A stretch of 64,000 bases of DNA from Cervus elaphus (GCF_910594005.1 NC_057815.1:82941552-83005551); one strand, 5' to 3'. Shown: positions 23,790 to 34,796, counted from the stretch's first letter. Program-made: numbers and translations. The notes: generated by a model from the sequence alone, not told the origin.

Positions 23790-25810
23790 CAAAAGTAGGA
23801 AGTCAAGAAACACCTGGAGTGACAGGCAAATTTGGTCTTGGAATACGGAAGGAAGCAGGGCAAAGGCTAATAGAGATTTGCCAAGAGAACGCACTGATCA
23901 TAGCAAACACCATCTTCCAACAACACAAGAGAAGACTCTACACATGGACATCACCAGATGGTCAACACTGAAATCAGATTGATTATATTCTTTGCAGCTA
24001 AAGATGGAGAAGCTCTATACAGTCAGCAAAAACAAGATCAGGAGCTGACTGTGGCTCAGATCATGAATTCCTTATTGCCAAATTCAGACTTAAACTGAAG
24101 AAAGTAGGGAAAACCACTAGACCATTCAGGTATGACCTAAATCAAATCCCTTATGACTATACAGTGGAAGTGAGAAATAGATTTAAGGGACTATATCTGA
24201 TAAACAGAATGCCTGATGAACTATGGACGGAGGTTCCTGACATTGTACAAGAGACAGGGATCAAGACCATCCCCATGGAAAAGAAATGCAAAAAGGCAGA
24301 ATGGTTGTCTGAGGAAGCCTTACAAATAGCTGTGAAAAGAAGAGAAGCAAAAAGCAAAGGAGAAAAGGAAAGATATTCCCATTGGAATGCAGAGTTTCAA
24401 AGAATAGCCAGGAGAGATAAGAAAGCCTTCCTCAGTGATCAATACAAAGAAATAGAGGAAAACAACAGAATGGGAAAGACTAAAGATATCTTCAAGAAAA
24501 TTAGAGATATCAAGGGAACATTTCAGGCAAAGATGGGTTTGATAAAGGACAGAAATGGTATGGACCTAACAGAAGCAGAAGATATTAAGAAGAGGTGGCA
24601 AGAATACACAGAAGAACTATACAAAAATGATCTTCATGAGCCCGATAATCACAATGGTGTGATCACTCACCTAGAGCCAGACATCCTGGAATGTGAACGC
24701 AAGTGGGCCTTAGAAAGCATCACTACGAACAAAGCTAGTGGATGTGATGAAATTCCAGTTGAGCTATTTCAAATCCTGAAAGATGATGCTTTGAAAGTGC
24801 TGCACTCAATATGCCAGCAAATTTGAAAACTCAGCAGTGGCCACAGGACTGGAAAAGATCAGTTTTCATTCCAATCCTGAAGAAAGGCAATCCTAAGGAA
24901 TGCTCAAACTATTGCACTCATCTCACACGCTAGTAAAGTAATGCTCAAAATTCTCCAAGCCAGGCTTCAGCAATACGTGAACTGAGAACTTCCAGATGTT
25001 CAAGCTGGTTTTAGAAAAGGCAGAGGAAGCAGAGATCAAATTGCCAATATCTGCTGGATCATCAAAAAAGCAAGAGAGTTCCAGAAAAACATCTATTTCT
25101 GCTTTATTGACTATGCCAAAGCTTTTGACTGTGTGGATCACAACAAACTGTGGAAAATTCTGAAAGAGATGGAAATACTAGACCACCTGACCTGCCTCTT
25201 GAGAAACCTGTATGCAGGTCAGGAATCAACAGTTAGAACTGGGAATGGACCAACAGACTGGTTCGAAATAGGAAAAGGAGTACATCAAGGCTGTATATTG
25301 TCACCCTGCTTATTTAACTTATATGCAGAGTACATCATGAGAGACGCTGGGCTGGAAGAAGCACAAGCTGGAATCAAGATTGCTGGGAGAAATATCAATA
25401 ACCTCAGATATGCAGATGTCACCACCCTTATGGCAGAAAGTGAAGAGGAACTGAAAAGCCTCTTGATGAAAGTGAAAGAGGAGAGTGAAAAAGTTGGCTT
25501 AAAGCTTAACATTCAGAAAACTAAGATCATGGCATCTGGTCCCATCACCTCATGGGAAATAGATGGGGAAACAGTAGAAACAGTGTCAGACTTCATTTTT
25601 TGGGGCTCCAAAATGACTGCAGATGGTGACTGCAGCCATGAAATTAAAAGACACTTACTCCTTGGAAAGAAGGTTATGACCAACCTAGATAGCATATTAA
25701 AAAGCAGAGACATTACTTTGTCAACAAAGGTCCATCTGGTCAAGGCTATGGTCTTTCCACTGGTCATGTATGGATTTGAGAGTTGGACTGTGAGGAAAGC
25801 TGAGCACTGA
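23790..25810 (+). pseudogene. BovB endonuclease C-terminus and RT, YADV variant
   Basis: Sense continuation of the element. The endonuclease end has the GSDHE context near 24053-24067. Frames 24164-24826 (linker and RT start) and 25133-25810 (palm and thumb) follow. Motif A, FIDYAKAFDCV, is intact. The catalytic box reads LRYADVTTLM instead of YADD, with the second aspartate changed to valine. A frameshift lies near 24826 and a TGA ends the last frame. The RT active site is defective independently of the inversion. Confidence 0.92.
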
Positions 25811-26250
25811 AAAATTGATGCTTTTGTACTGCGGTGTTGAAGAAGACTCTTGAGAGTCCCTTGGACTGCAAGGAGATCCAACCAGTCCATCCTAAAGGAG
25901 ATCAGTCCTGGATGTTCATTGGAAGGACTGATGCTGAAGCTGAATCTCCAATACTTTGGCCACCTCATGTGATGAACTGACTCATTGGAAAAGACCCTGA
26001 TGCTGGGAGGGATTGGGGGCAGGAAGAGAAGGGGAAGACAGAGGATGAGATGGCTGAATGGCATCACCGACTCGATGGGCATGAGTTTGAGTAAACTCCG
26101 GGAGTTGGTGATGGCATGCTGCGATTCATGGGGTTGCAAAGAGTCGGACACGACTGAGCGACTGAACTGAACTGATAACACTGGTCCGTCCATAGCTTCA
26201 AATTTTTGCTGCAGCAAGAAAGACTGAGGGAATTATACACTCACCCAACA

Positions 26251-26405
26251 TCTAAATTGGGCTAGCCAGGAGTACTGTTTGTTTTATCTGAGGTCCTCAC
26301 TCCAGTCCTTGGACGTGTCTTTGTTCTATTTTCAAGCACTTTTCCCCCTTTGTCTTTTAGCCACCACCATTTTAGACTCCTTTTTCCTATTCTAACTTCC
26401 TAACA
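26251..26405 (-). repeat. Antisense LTR 5' arm (fold-back arm)
   Basis: The reverse complement matches 22305-22458 along its length. Both share 'GTTAGAATAGGAAAAAG', 'GAGTGAGGACCTCAG' and 'AAAACAAACAG' in the same order. It ends TAACA, the mirror of the left TGTTA end, followed by the GAAT duplication. Confidence 0.85.
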
Positions 26406-26549
26406 GAATCAGATTTTTTTTTTTTTTTTTTGCCTTCTCTATACTCATTACATGCCTCTCTACCATGGTGCTGGTGCTTACTCCAACTAGGGTAGCCTTT
26501 TTTTAGTTCCTCAAATACAAAACTCTTTTTTTTTTCTTTGAATATATGG

Positions 26550-26780
26550 TTCTTTTTCCTGGAATATGTTTCTCCTTGTTGTTGTCTCAATGCTGGTTCC
26601 CTTTCATCATTCAGGTCTTAGTTTGAAAGTTACCTCTTCAGAGGAACCATCTCAGACCATGAAACCTCAATGAATCATCATAACAGCCCCGTCCCCTGCC
26701 TTCATTTTATTCTACTATTTTATTTCTTTTGTATTTTTCACCATCTTCATCACACTTTTAACACATATTCAAACAGAATA
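26550..26780 (+). mobile_element. L2 LINE 3' relic
   Basis: 'TTTCATCATTCAGGTCTTAG', 'AGTTACCTCTTCAGAGGAAC' and 'CATTTTATTCTACTATTTTA' match the order of landmarks in the mammalian L2 3' end. Old and non-coding. Confidence 0.6.
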
Positions 26781-26889
26781 AATGTAATATTTCCACCTTG
26801 CCCATCCATCCTCTATGAAAACAGATTCTACAATGAGCAGAGTGGTTAGTAAAGATTTAGCCATCAGATACTCTTTCTTCTTAGTGGAT

Positions 26890-27148
26890 CCATGCTGAAG
26901 TTGAGGCGGCTCCAATACTTTGGCCACCTGATGTGAAAAGCCGACTCATTATAAAGACCCTGATGCTGGGAAAGACCGAGGGAAAGAGAAGAAGGGGCAG
27001 ACAGAGGATGAGATGGTTGGATGGCATCACTGACTCAATTGACATGAGTTTGAGAAAACTCTGGGAGATGGTAGACAGGGAAGCCTTGCATGCTGCAGTT
27101 CATGGGGTTGAAAAGAGGAGGACACAACTTAGTGTCTGAACAACAACA
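26890..27148 (+). mobile_element. BovB 3' fragment, older tail type
   Basis: The last ~259 bp of BovB from 'CATGCTGAAGTTGAGGCGGC'. The tail is 'AGTGTCTGAACAACAACAGG', like the tail of 16258-16745, rather than CTGAA repeats. Non-coding. Confidence 0.9.
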
Positions 27149-27436
27149 GGTTATTATCTATCTATAAGAAAATTCTTCTCAGATAATCTCAAATGAAAAT
27201 CAAAATAGAAAACATCAGTTTTAATATTTTTTAGTTTTGGTTGCATCATTAGGAGCCAGCATAATTATGAGCAAGAAATGATTAAACAAGAATACTGTAA
27301 GCTACCATAGTGATAAGGAATGTTTAACAATATAACCACAAATAATATCCAGGGCTCTGGTGGCCACTGACTGTAAGGCACATTTCAAACTCAGTTCACA
27401 GTGAAAAATAAATGAATAGTAAATCCATCATTGTTT

Positions 27437-28505
27437 CCACTATGTGGAAAATCCTGAAAGAGATGGGAATGCCAGACCACCTAACCTGCCTCTTGAGACA
27501 TCTGTATGCAGGTCAGAAAGCAACAGTTAGAACTGGACATGGAACAATAGACTGATTCCAAATAGGAAACGGGGTATGTCAAGACTGTATATTGTCACTG
27601 TGTTTATTTAACTTATATGCAGAGTACATCATGAGACATGCTGGGCTGAATGAAGCACAAGCTGGAATCAAGATAGCTGGGAGATATATCAACAACCTCA
27701 GATATGCAGATGACACCACCCTTATGGCAGAAAGTGAAAAAGAACTGAAGAGCCTCTTGATGAAAGTGAAAGAGGAGAGTGAAAAAGTTGGCTTAAAGGT
27801 CAACATTAAGAAAACTAAGATCATGGCATCCAGTCCCATCACTTCACAGCAAATAGATGGGGAAACAGTGCAAACAGTGGAAACAGAAATAAAGACATTA
27901 TTTTTATTTTTGGGGGGGAATCCAAAATCACTGCAGATGGTGACTGCAGCCATGAAATAAAAAGATGCTTACTCCTTGCAAGAAAAGTTATGACCAACCT
28001 AGACAGCATATTAAAAAGTAGAGATATTACTTTACCAAAAAAGGTCCATCTATTCAAGGCTATAGTTTTTCCACTAGTCATGTATGGATGTGAGAGTTGG
28101 ACTATAAAGAAAGCTGAGTGTCGAAGAATTGATGCTTTTGAACTATGGTGTTGGAGAAGACTCTTGAGAGTCCCTTGGACTTCAAGGAGATCAAACCAGT
28201 CCCTCCTAAAGGAAATAAGTCCTGAATGTTCATTGGAAGGACTGATGTTGAAGCTGAAATTCCAATACTCTGGCCACCTGATGTGAAGTGTTGACTTATG
28301 TGAAAAGACCCTGATGCTGGGAAAGATTGAAGGCGAGAGAAGGGGATGACAGAGCATGAGATGGTTCGATGGCATCACTGACTCAATGGACATGAGTTTG
28401 AGTAAACTCTGGGAGTTGCTGATGGACAGGGAGGCCTGACGAGCTGCAGTCCATGGGGTTGCAAAGTCAGACACGACTGAGCAACTGAACTGAACTGAAC
28501 TGAAG
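27437..28505 (+). mobile_element. BovB LINE, 5'-truncated, with RT remnant
   Basis: Starts at the RT palm ('TATGTGGAAAATCCTGAAAG') and ends in CTGAA repeats at 28505. The flanks TCCATCATTGTTT (27424-27436) and TCCATTATTATTT (28506-28518) match at 11 of 13 and probably mark an aged TSD. Frame 27592-27960 keeps the intact LRYADDTTLM box. Frame 27990-28286 carries the C-terminus. An inserted ATTTTTATTTTTGGGG-type stretch shifts the frame between them. Confidence 0.93.
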
Positions 28506-28518
28506 TCCATTATTATTT

Positions 28519-29290
28519 GCATTTTAAATAATTAATTGGGGTTTGATTTATAATCTTTAGCAAACACTTCTAAATCTTTATCCCTTTTTTCCCAATTCTC
28601 TTGGGACCATCTCATAAATCAAACTCCTAAAATTCCCTTCCTCAATAACCCTTGAGGTTTTTGGTGTTCTTTGTCTAGCTTCTTCTCTATGCACAGCCTT
28701 AACATCTCCATAAAATTTTTTCTCCCTTCACTAGTGCTTTCTTCTCATTCTTTATCCAGTTCACAATTTTATCACCACACTCTCCTAAACCTATATTTAA
28801 GCATCATGAATGTTCAGTAATAGCTTGAAAATGGACTAAAAAGGGACCATTCTCCTTAGAGAGATGGGGATCAAGATAGAGGAGGATAAATCTGATTGGG
28901 AGAGTACTTATAATAAAGGCCTTCTCCAGGTTCTTTATTTTATCCTGCACAGAACTCACACTCAAACATTATAATGACATTTGTTTGTCTAAAAAGGATC
29001 TTCATTTTTATTCCATTGCCAATCAGATATACCTTCTTTTTAAAGCACTATTATAGACTGTTACTACATTATTATCCCTTATAGGCAGCTAGGGAAAACC
29101 ATAAGCAATTTTTAAAACAAAATATGCATAATTATTCAAGAAAGTAAAGAGAAAAGAAATTTTGGAGGTAAAAAGCATAATCATTAGAATTAAAAAATGA
29201 GATACTGCACAGATTGATATTAATGAGAAATATAGTGAAATTACATGTACTGTCAATTTACTTAGGATGCACTACGGAGAAAAAAATTTC
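28519..29290. other. Anonymous AT-rich DNA
   Basis: No recognised gene or repeat family. Confidence 0.4.
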
Positions 29291-29750
29291 TTTTCTTCTA
29301 ATCCAGAAGAGGATTAGACATCAATGGAAGATAGACTAATACCACCACATATACAGATTTAAAAAATGGATAAAATTTTGTAAAGAAATCTTGAAGATAC
29401 ATCACCCAAGAATTGTTCATGAATCTCGAAATTGAAAGCGAACACTGAATAATGAACATGAAAATTATTAACACTCAGATGTCTCATGGGCAGATTTCAG
29501 AACATCAATGATTAAATAAAACTTTAAGTGACCTGCCACTAGGGTATTTTTAAAGCAACAATATATTTCAGAAGTTACTAGAGTATATCTTCCAAGTGCC
29601 TATAAACATTTATGAATCTAGAATTTGATACCAAGTGGAATTATCATCCAGGAGTGACAACAGAAGGAAGACATTTTCAGATACACAAAGACACTTAGCT
29701 CACAACTCACATACTAAATAACAACGGGAACCTCATCCTCAAAAAGACAC
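29291..29750 (+). mobile_element. Possible old L1 fragment
   Basis: 'AAGTGCCTATAAACATTTAT', 'GAATTTGATACCAAGTGGAA' and 'CATCCAGGAGTGACAACAG' resemble an internal segment of old mammalian L1 elements. Divergence is high and the edges are guesses. Confidence 0.4.
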
Positions 29751-30240
29751 TTCACAAAGTGACAGCTTTCATTTGTGGTCCCACCCCAGAGCTCTGTGCC
29801 ATTGTTGAGGACACTGTCTTTCCTCTTTCACCTCAGAAATGGGGTCAGTTCAACGCCAAAGGCACGGGCCCCAAGGGCAGCAACGACTCCTCTTTCTCAG
29901 GCCCCAATGACCAAACTCGAATACCTGAGTGGGACGCGCACAGCTAGGCCGTAGGTAACAGCCAGGAAGCTGAAGATGGAGTTCTGTTTGAGCACCAACG
30001 CGAAGCAGGCGTGGAAGAGGGAGCCGTGAAGTCGGTTCGGAAGCCCAGACTGATGGTGCTGACGAAGGAGCTGGCAAACAGAGGAGCAGCCACAAGGTCA
30101 CCTTGGCCGCTGCCAGGGACACCGGAAGTAGTTAGGAAGCGTCCGCAGCGTGCCTAAAGGGCCCGCCTCCTGCGGCGTCCCCGCCGGGTCCAGGCATCAG
30201 GCTCCGTCCCGCCGTGCTGCCCTGAACGACCCTGGACAAG
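29751..30240 (-). pseudogene. CpG-rich retrocopy-like pseudogene, parent unknown
   Basis: On the minus strand a GC- and CpG-rich leader (30240-30130) has an ATG near 30202. It opens MPGPGGDAAGG and hits a TAA after 21 codons. The same frame continues with SLAAAKVTLW. One frame over, a hydrophobic stretch reads LFASSFVSTISLGF, and after another shift SIFSFLAVTYGLAV, which looks like membrane segments of one small multipass protein. No intron-like gaps are visible, which favours a processed pseudogene, but I see no poly(A) trace or TSD. I cannot name the parent. A genuine first exon cannot be ruled out. Confidence 0.45.
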
Positions 30241-30280
30241 TCTCTGCGAGCTTATTTTAAACAGTGGATAGTTTTCTAAC

Positions 30281-30550
30281 CTAAGAATGTACCCCAATTT
30301 ATTTCCTTATTTTTCTCTTCATGGACATAGCAAGTGTTTCTTTCTTGTGCGTGTCTCCTTTTGTATCACCTTCAGGGCTTTCTAGGTTTTCTAGAGAATG
30401 CCAAATTGCTTTCAAAAGTAAGTTTACCTTTTCACACTCCCATCAGTTGTGCTGGCATCTGACACTTGGTGGTGGTGTTTTTAACTTTGTCAATTTGAAA
30501 TGATGCTACTTTAGTTTGCTGATCACTCCGTTGAACTTTTTAGGGGTTCC
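30281..30550 (-). mobile_element. Old L1 (L1M-type) 3' fragment
   Basis: 'TCTAGAGAATGCCAAATTGC', 'TTCAAAAGTAAGTTTACC' and 'CACACTCCCATCAG' match the antisense of the 3' part of old L1 elements. Non-coding and diverged. Confidence 0.55.
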
Positions 30551-31079
30551 CCTGATGAATGTTTTGTTCAATTCTACAATACTTTTTAAAGTAGCTATTT
30601 GAGATTGTATTTTAGCAAAATGAAATAGTCAACCTAAAAAAAGATGAACTGATAGTTTCCAGAAAGTACTGAGTCCTGCAAAAGACAGCTGTGAAAAGGA
30701 AGGCCAGACAAATAGCTATGGAAAACAGGAGAATAGCTGTAGAATAATTACCTAAAAAGCTAAAAACATAGGAGAAAGGGTAACTGTTAGATTATTAAGT
30801 ATGCCTTTGCATTTCTTAAAATTATTAGAAGAGATTTGAGATTTCTAAAGGAAATTTTTTTTAAAAAGTTAGCAAGAGGTACATAGAACATTAAGCATAA
30901 TTTTACAAATATGAAATGATTATTAACTCAAGGGAAATAAAAATGTTGCAAGAGAAAAGAAAAGCTGTAAACGGTTTGGTAAAAGTAATCCAGAAATAAA
31001 TGTGGTTTGACTTTGTTGCTGTCCAGACCCCCACGTGACTAGCAATAAAACTGTTGTTGTTCCTCAAACAAAAACATTA
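30551..31079. other. Anonymous AT-rich DNA
   Basis: No gene is recognised. It could include upstream, unrecognisable parts of the retroviral relic that follows. Confidence 0.4.
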
Positions 31080-31640
31080 AGACCTGAACAATAGTTCAGA
31101 TCTGCTCCCCCTAAATCAAATATCCCTATTGCCCTGCCTTCTCCATTAGATACCTCAGGGACACAGTCTATTCTTGGTGGGTGTCACTCTGCCCAGGTGC
31201 AGGATGAAGGCCAAGATGGCCTCCAAGTGAGGGCCACTGGAGGCAACTGAAGTCCTTGTGTTGAGCTTACTATTCTCTGGTTCTCCAGAAATAAAGATAA
31301 GGTTAAAGCTCTAAGTGATATTGGGACTAAATTTTCTCTAATACATGATAACCCTCAGAAGTTTTCTGGCCCCCTCAGTACCATCAATGAGTATGGAAGG
31401 CAAGTGGTTATAGTCTAAAATGTACCTTTGACACTGCAAATTGTGTATTTTCCTCCATGAGGATACAAGGCTTTTATCGTTTCAATACTAAAGAGCATAT
31501 ATTAATATAGTAGGTATTGACATGTCAAATTTTGCAAACCTCTATCTAAGAACTCTGCTTCGGGTTCAGAGGCAAAGTCCAGTGCTGAGGGTAAATGCCC
31601 ACTGGGAGTTAGTAAGTCTACCACTCCCTTGAAGACTGCT
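31080..31640 (+). pseudogene. Decayed endogenous-retrovirus protease-like remnant
   Basis: One frame through 31306-31480 reads VKALSDIGTKFSLI, then NPQKFSGP and, after in-frame stops, YFPP and YKAFIVSI. The order D-x-G-x-x-x-S-L-I, N-P-x-K-F, G-P, P-P fits the pro region of gammaretrovirus-like or related ERVs, where the aspartate of D-T-G is catalytic. Here the T is I, and at least five stops occur within about 80 codons. No LTR is recognised directly beside it. The upstream limit is uncertain. Confidence 0.5.
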
Positions 31641-32110
31641 GTCAACTGAAAATATAGTCACAACCTCAAAGTAGAGAGTTATTTTATTTGGTGGGAATGT
31701 TTAGGACTCTGAGCCCAGGAGATAGTATTTCAGTAGCTCTGAGAAAACTGCTCCAAGGAGGAAGGAGGGGAAGTCAGGCTATGTACAGGTTTGCAACAAA
31801 AGAAGCAGGCGTTCTGAACACCAAAGATCAGATATCAATTAAGGAATTTAGCATTCTGTGTGTGGGAAGATGCAAGCCTCTAGGCTCACTGAAATTCATT
31901 TCTTTCACATGCACCTCAGCTATTAGTGGCCAATCCTGTTTCCTTGTTCACCTTGCTTCCTGCATTCCACCAGCTCCTCAGCAATCACCTTGGAGGGGTT
32001 GGCAGCATTTGCTGAATCACAGTTTGGGGAGCCCTCAATCACATTTGGAGGCCAGAACTGCTAATGGCTGTGACATTTCTTGTTTATTAATGTGGTAGGT
32101 GATATTTTCA
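31641..32110. other. Probable old interspersed repeat, family not identified
   Basis: Phrases such as 'GGGAAGATGCAAGCCTCTAG' and 'GGCTCACTGAAATTCATTTC' read like a widespread mammalian repeat, but I cannot name it. The 136-codon frame at 31688-32098 shows no domain. Confidence 0.35.
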
Positions 32111-33235
32111 TTTCGAACTGGTAGTGAAGTTGACTGCAGCTTCTGTATCCTCATACCTAAAAGGTAGAGTTTTTGGTAAAGTAAAAAAGAATAGCTTTGT
32201 CATTTTGCTAGGCAAAGGGGACCACAGTGGGACAGTACCCTCAAAGCTGTGTGTCCCAACCTGGAGAGGGTAGTGAGAAGTTGTATAGTAACAGTTCAAA
32301 GCGAGTATGATCAGCTCATGGACATTCTTCTGACTGGTTAGTGGTGAGGTAAGTAGGAGTCAGCATCATAAGCTTTCTGGTTCCAACAGGTCTTGGGTCT
32401 ACATGCTTATGAGCAGCATACATTCTTTAACCTTTAACTTCTCCACATGGTGGTATTTCAATATCTAAAAAACAGCTCAGAGATATTATTGTGTGTATCT
32501 CTTGATGGGGAACCAGAACCTTGCCCCAAGGGCTATTTTTTTAGTTTAATATCCAGAAATCTGTGTATACAGACACATCATATACAAAAACCGTGTTCTC
32601 TATCTCAAATAATTTCTAGAAACAAACACAATCCTTTTGAAAAGCTGCTAGATTATTTAGAAAGTTACTGATAATAATAGCATTGATGTCAAAGAAGTAT
32701 ATGCACATTTGAATAAAATTATTTTCATTAGGGTGACTAAGAATAAGTTATCTCTAAATTAAATACATTTTATGTAATAGCATATTAATAAATACATATG
32801 AATAATCTGATACAATAATATATTTATTTTATCTCTTCTATTGATACTTTATTAAGCATCCAAATTTGCCAGTTAGTAAAAATAGGAAGTCTCTTATTTG
32901 CAGCTTTCTTTTTGAGAAATGTGGATCCACTTGATATTTCAGTTCATTTGTATTGATGCATTTAAGACATTTTTTACAATTTGTCTTTATTATAAATTAG
33001 GCCAATTAAGGGAAAGTTACTTCACCTTGTTTATAACTTTTAACTTTTTGATCACTGGTGATTTTGTTCCTGACCTTAAAGACTGAAAGTGACTTATGGG
33101 AACGGGAAAAGGTTTCCTTAATAATTTGATGGTGTCATCAAATTCACCAAAGTCTCTGCTTCTCAGCGAAATACAAAGGTTGAGAGAAATAGATGGATCT
33201 TAGTGAAAAGATTTTCATACATCTTTTCAAGGATT
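32111..33235. other. Anonymous AT-rich DNA
   Basis: No recognised gene or repeat family. Confidence 0.45.
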
Positions 33236-33236
33236 T

Positions 33237-34328
33237 CTTGTCTTTATTGATTATGCCAAAGCCTTTGACTGTGTGGATCACAATAAGCTGTGGAAAATTC
33301 TGAAAGAGATGGGCATACCAGACAACCTGACCTGCCTCTTGAGAAACCTATATGCAGGTCAGGAAGCAACAGTTAGAACTGGACATGGAACAACAGACTG
33401 GTTCTAAATATGAAAAGGAGTATGCCAAGGCTGTATATTGTCACCCTGCTTATTTAGCTTATATGCAGAGTACATCATGAGAAATGCTGGGCTGGAAGAA
33501 GCACAAGCTGGAATCAAGATTGCCGGGAGAAATATCAATAACCTCAGATATGCAGATGTCACCACCCTTATGGCAGAAAGTGAAGAGGAACTAAAAGAGC
33601 TCTTGATGAAAGTGAAAGAGGAGAGTGAAAAAATTGTCTTAAAGCTCAACACTCAGAAAACTAAGATCATGGCATCTGGTCCCATTACTGCTTGAGAAAT
33701 GGATGGGGAAACAGTGTCAGACTTTATTTTTTTGGGCTCCAAAATGACTGCAGATGGTGACTGCAGCCATGAAATTAAAAGATGCTTACTCCTTGGAAGG
33801 AAAGTTATGACCAACCTAGATAGCATATTAAAAAGCAGAGACATTACTTTGCCAACAAATGTCCGTCTAGTCAAGCCCATGGTTTTTCCAGTGGTCATGT
33901 ATGGATGTGAGAGTTGGACTGTGAAGAAAGCTGAGCACCAAAGAATTGATGCTTTTGAACTGTGGTGTTGGAGAAGACTCTTGAGAGTCCCTTGGACTGC
34001 AAGGAGATCCAACCAGTCCATCCTAAAGGAGATCAGTCCTGGGTGTTCATTGGAAGGGCTGATATTGAAACTGAAACTCCAATACTTTGGTGACCTCATG
34101 AGAAGAATTGACTAATTGGAAAAGACCCTGATGCTGGGAGGGATTGCAGGCAGGAGAAGGGGACAACAGAGGATGAGATGGCTGGATGGCATCACCGACT
34201 CAATGGACATGAGTTTGAGTAAACTCCGGGAGTTTGTGATGGACAGGGAGGCCTGGCGTGCTGCCGTTCATGGGGTCACAAAGAATCAGACACAACTGAG
34301 CGACTGAACTGAACTGAACTGAACTGAA
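33237..34328 (+). mobile_element. BovB LINE, 5'-truncated, YADV subfamily
   Basis: Starts inside RT motif A ('CTTTATTGATTATGCCAAAG') and ends in five CTGAA repeats. Only a weak 5-bp ATTTC match flanks it. It shares YADV, SKMTADGDC and GLEEAQ with the 22617-26174 copy. Confidence 0.94.
33438..34307 (+). pseudogene. BovB RT palm to C-terminus, two stops
   Basis: A single reading frame is open except for a TGA at 33693 and a TAA at 34113, so few changes separate it from an open frame. It contains the RT palm with the altered catalytic box YADVTTLM, then the connection and C-terminal region (GCESWTVKKAE, SNQSILKEISP, GVTKNQTQLSD). A further stop (TAA) lies upstream near 33405. The valine at the second catalytic aspartate position would abolish polymerisation on its own. 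Confidence 0.92.
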
Positions 34329-34791
34329 TTTCACTGTAAAATAAATGCCTCAATTATGAATCCAAGTGTATCAGTTAGCATTCTCTCGCTTCTGTGTGCT
34401 CCAGAATAGCTGTTTTAAACAAGGTTGTCTTACAGAAATTTGGGTACATATACAAGAAATGAATTCACAACATGACTAGTGTTCTTTATTAGTCATTGTC
34501 TTTACTACATTTTCTCCCATTGAGAAAAAACGTCATTATAGTAGGATTGCTAGAATTGGCAAGTAAAAATAAAGGACAGTTAATTTGAATTTCAAGTAAA
34601 TGATGAGTGAAACATACTTATATTAAATATATAGTTGTTATTTTTTCTGAAATTTAAACTTAATTGGGTGTGTTTTATTTTATCTGGCTGACCTAAGTAT
34701 AAAATCTTGCCAACATAAGCATACCTCTTTTCTCAAGAAATCTACTCACATGGTCATTATATTTTTTCAGGTAGATATGCCATTAGTCTCA

Positions 34792-34796
<5 letters not shown>
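34329..34796. other. Anonymous AT-rich DNA
   Basis: No recognised feature. Confidence 0.4.

Larger units (their letters stand above)
22617..26174 (+). mobile_element. Near-full-length BovB with inverted 5' third
   Basis: A 3.56 kb insertion flanked by the 12-bp TSD ATAACACTGGTC at 22605-22616 and 26175-26186. From 22617 to about 23788 the element is antisense, from the middle of the endonuclease back into the GC-rich 5' UTR. From about 23790 it is sense, restarting some 35 bp further into the endonuclease and running to the 3' 'GAACTGAACTG' end. This is the twin-priming arrangement. The copy retains 5' UTR, endonuclease and RT but cannot be expressed as one protein. Confidence 0.95.
22301..26409 (+). 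mobile_element. Fold-back ERV LTR locus, split by BovB
   Basis: A sense ERV1-like LTR (22305-22616 plus 26187-26250, about 376 bp without the insert) is followed at once by an antisense copy of its own first ~154 bp (26251-26405). The unit is flanked by GAAT at 22301-22304 and 26406-26409, a 4-bp duplication of the size typical of gammaretrovirus-like integration. Both outer ends are therefore the LTR 5' (U3) terminus, TGTTA and TAACA. No gag, pol or env is present. A BovB later inserted inside the R/U5 part. The family name is not certain. Confidence 0.8.
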
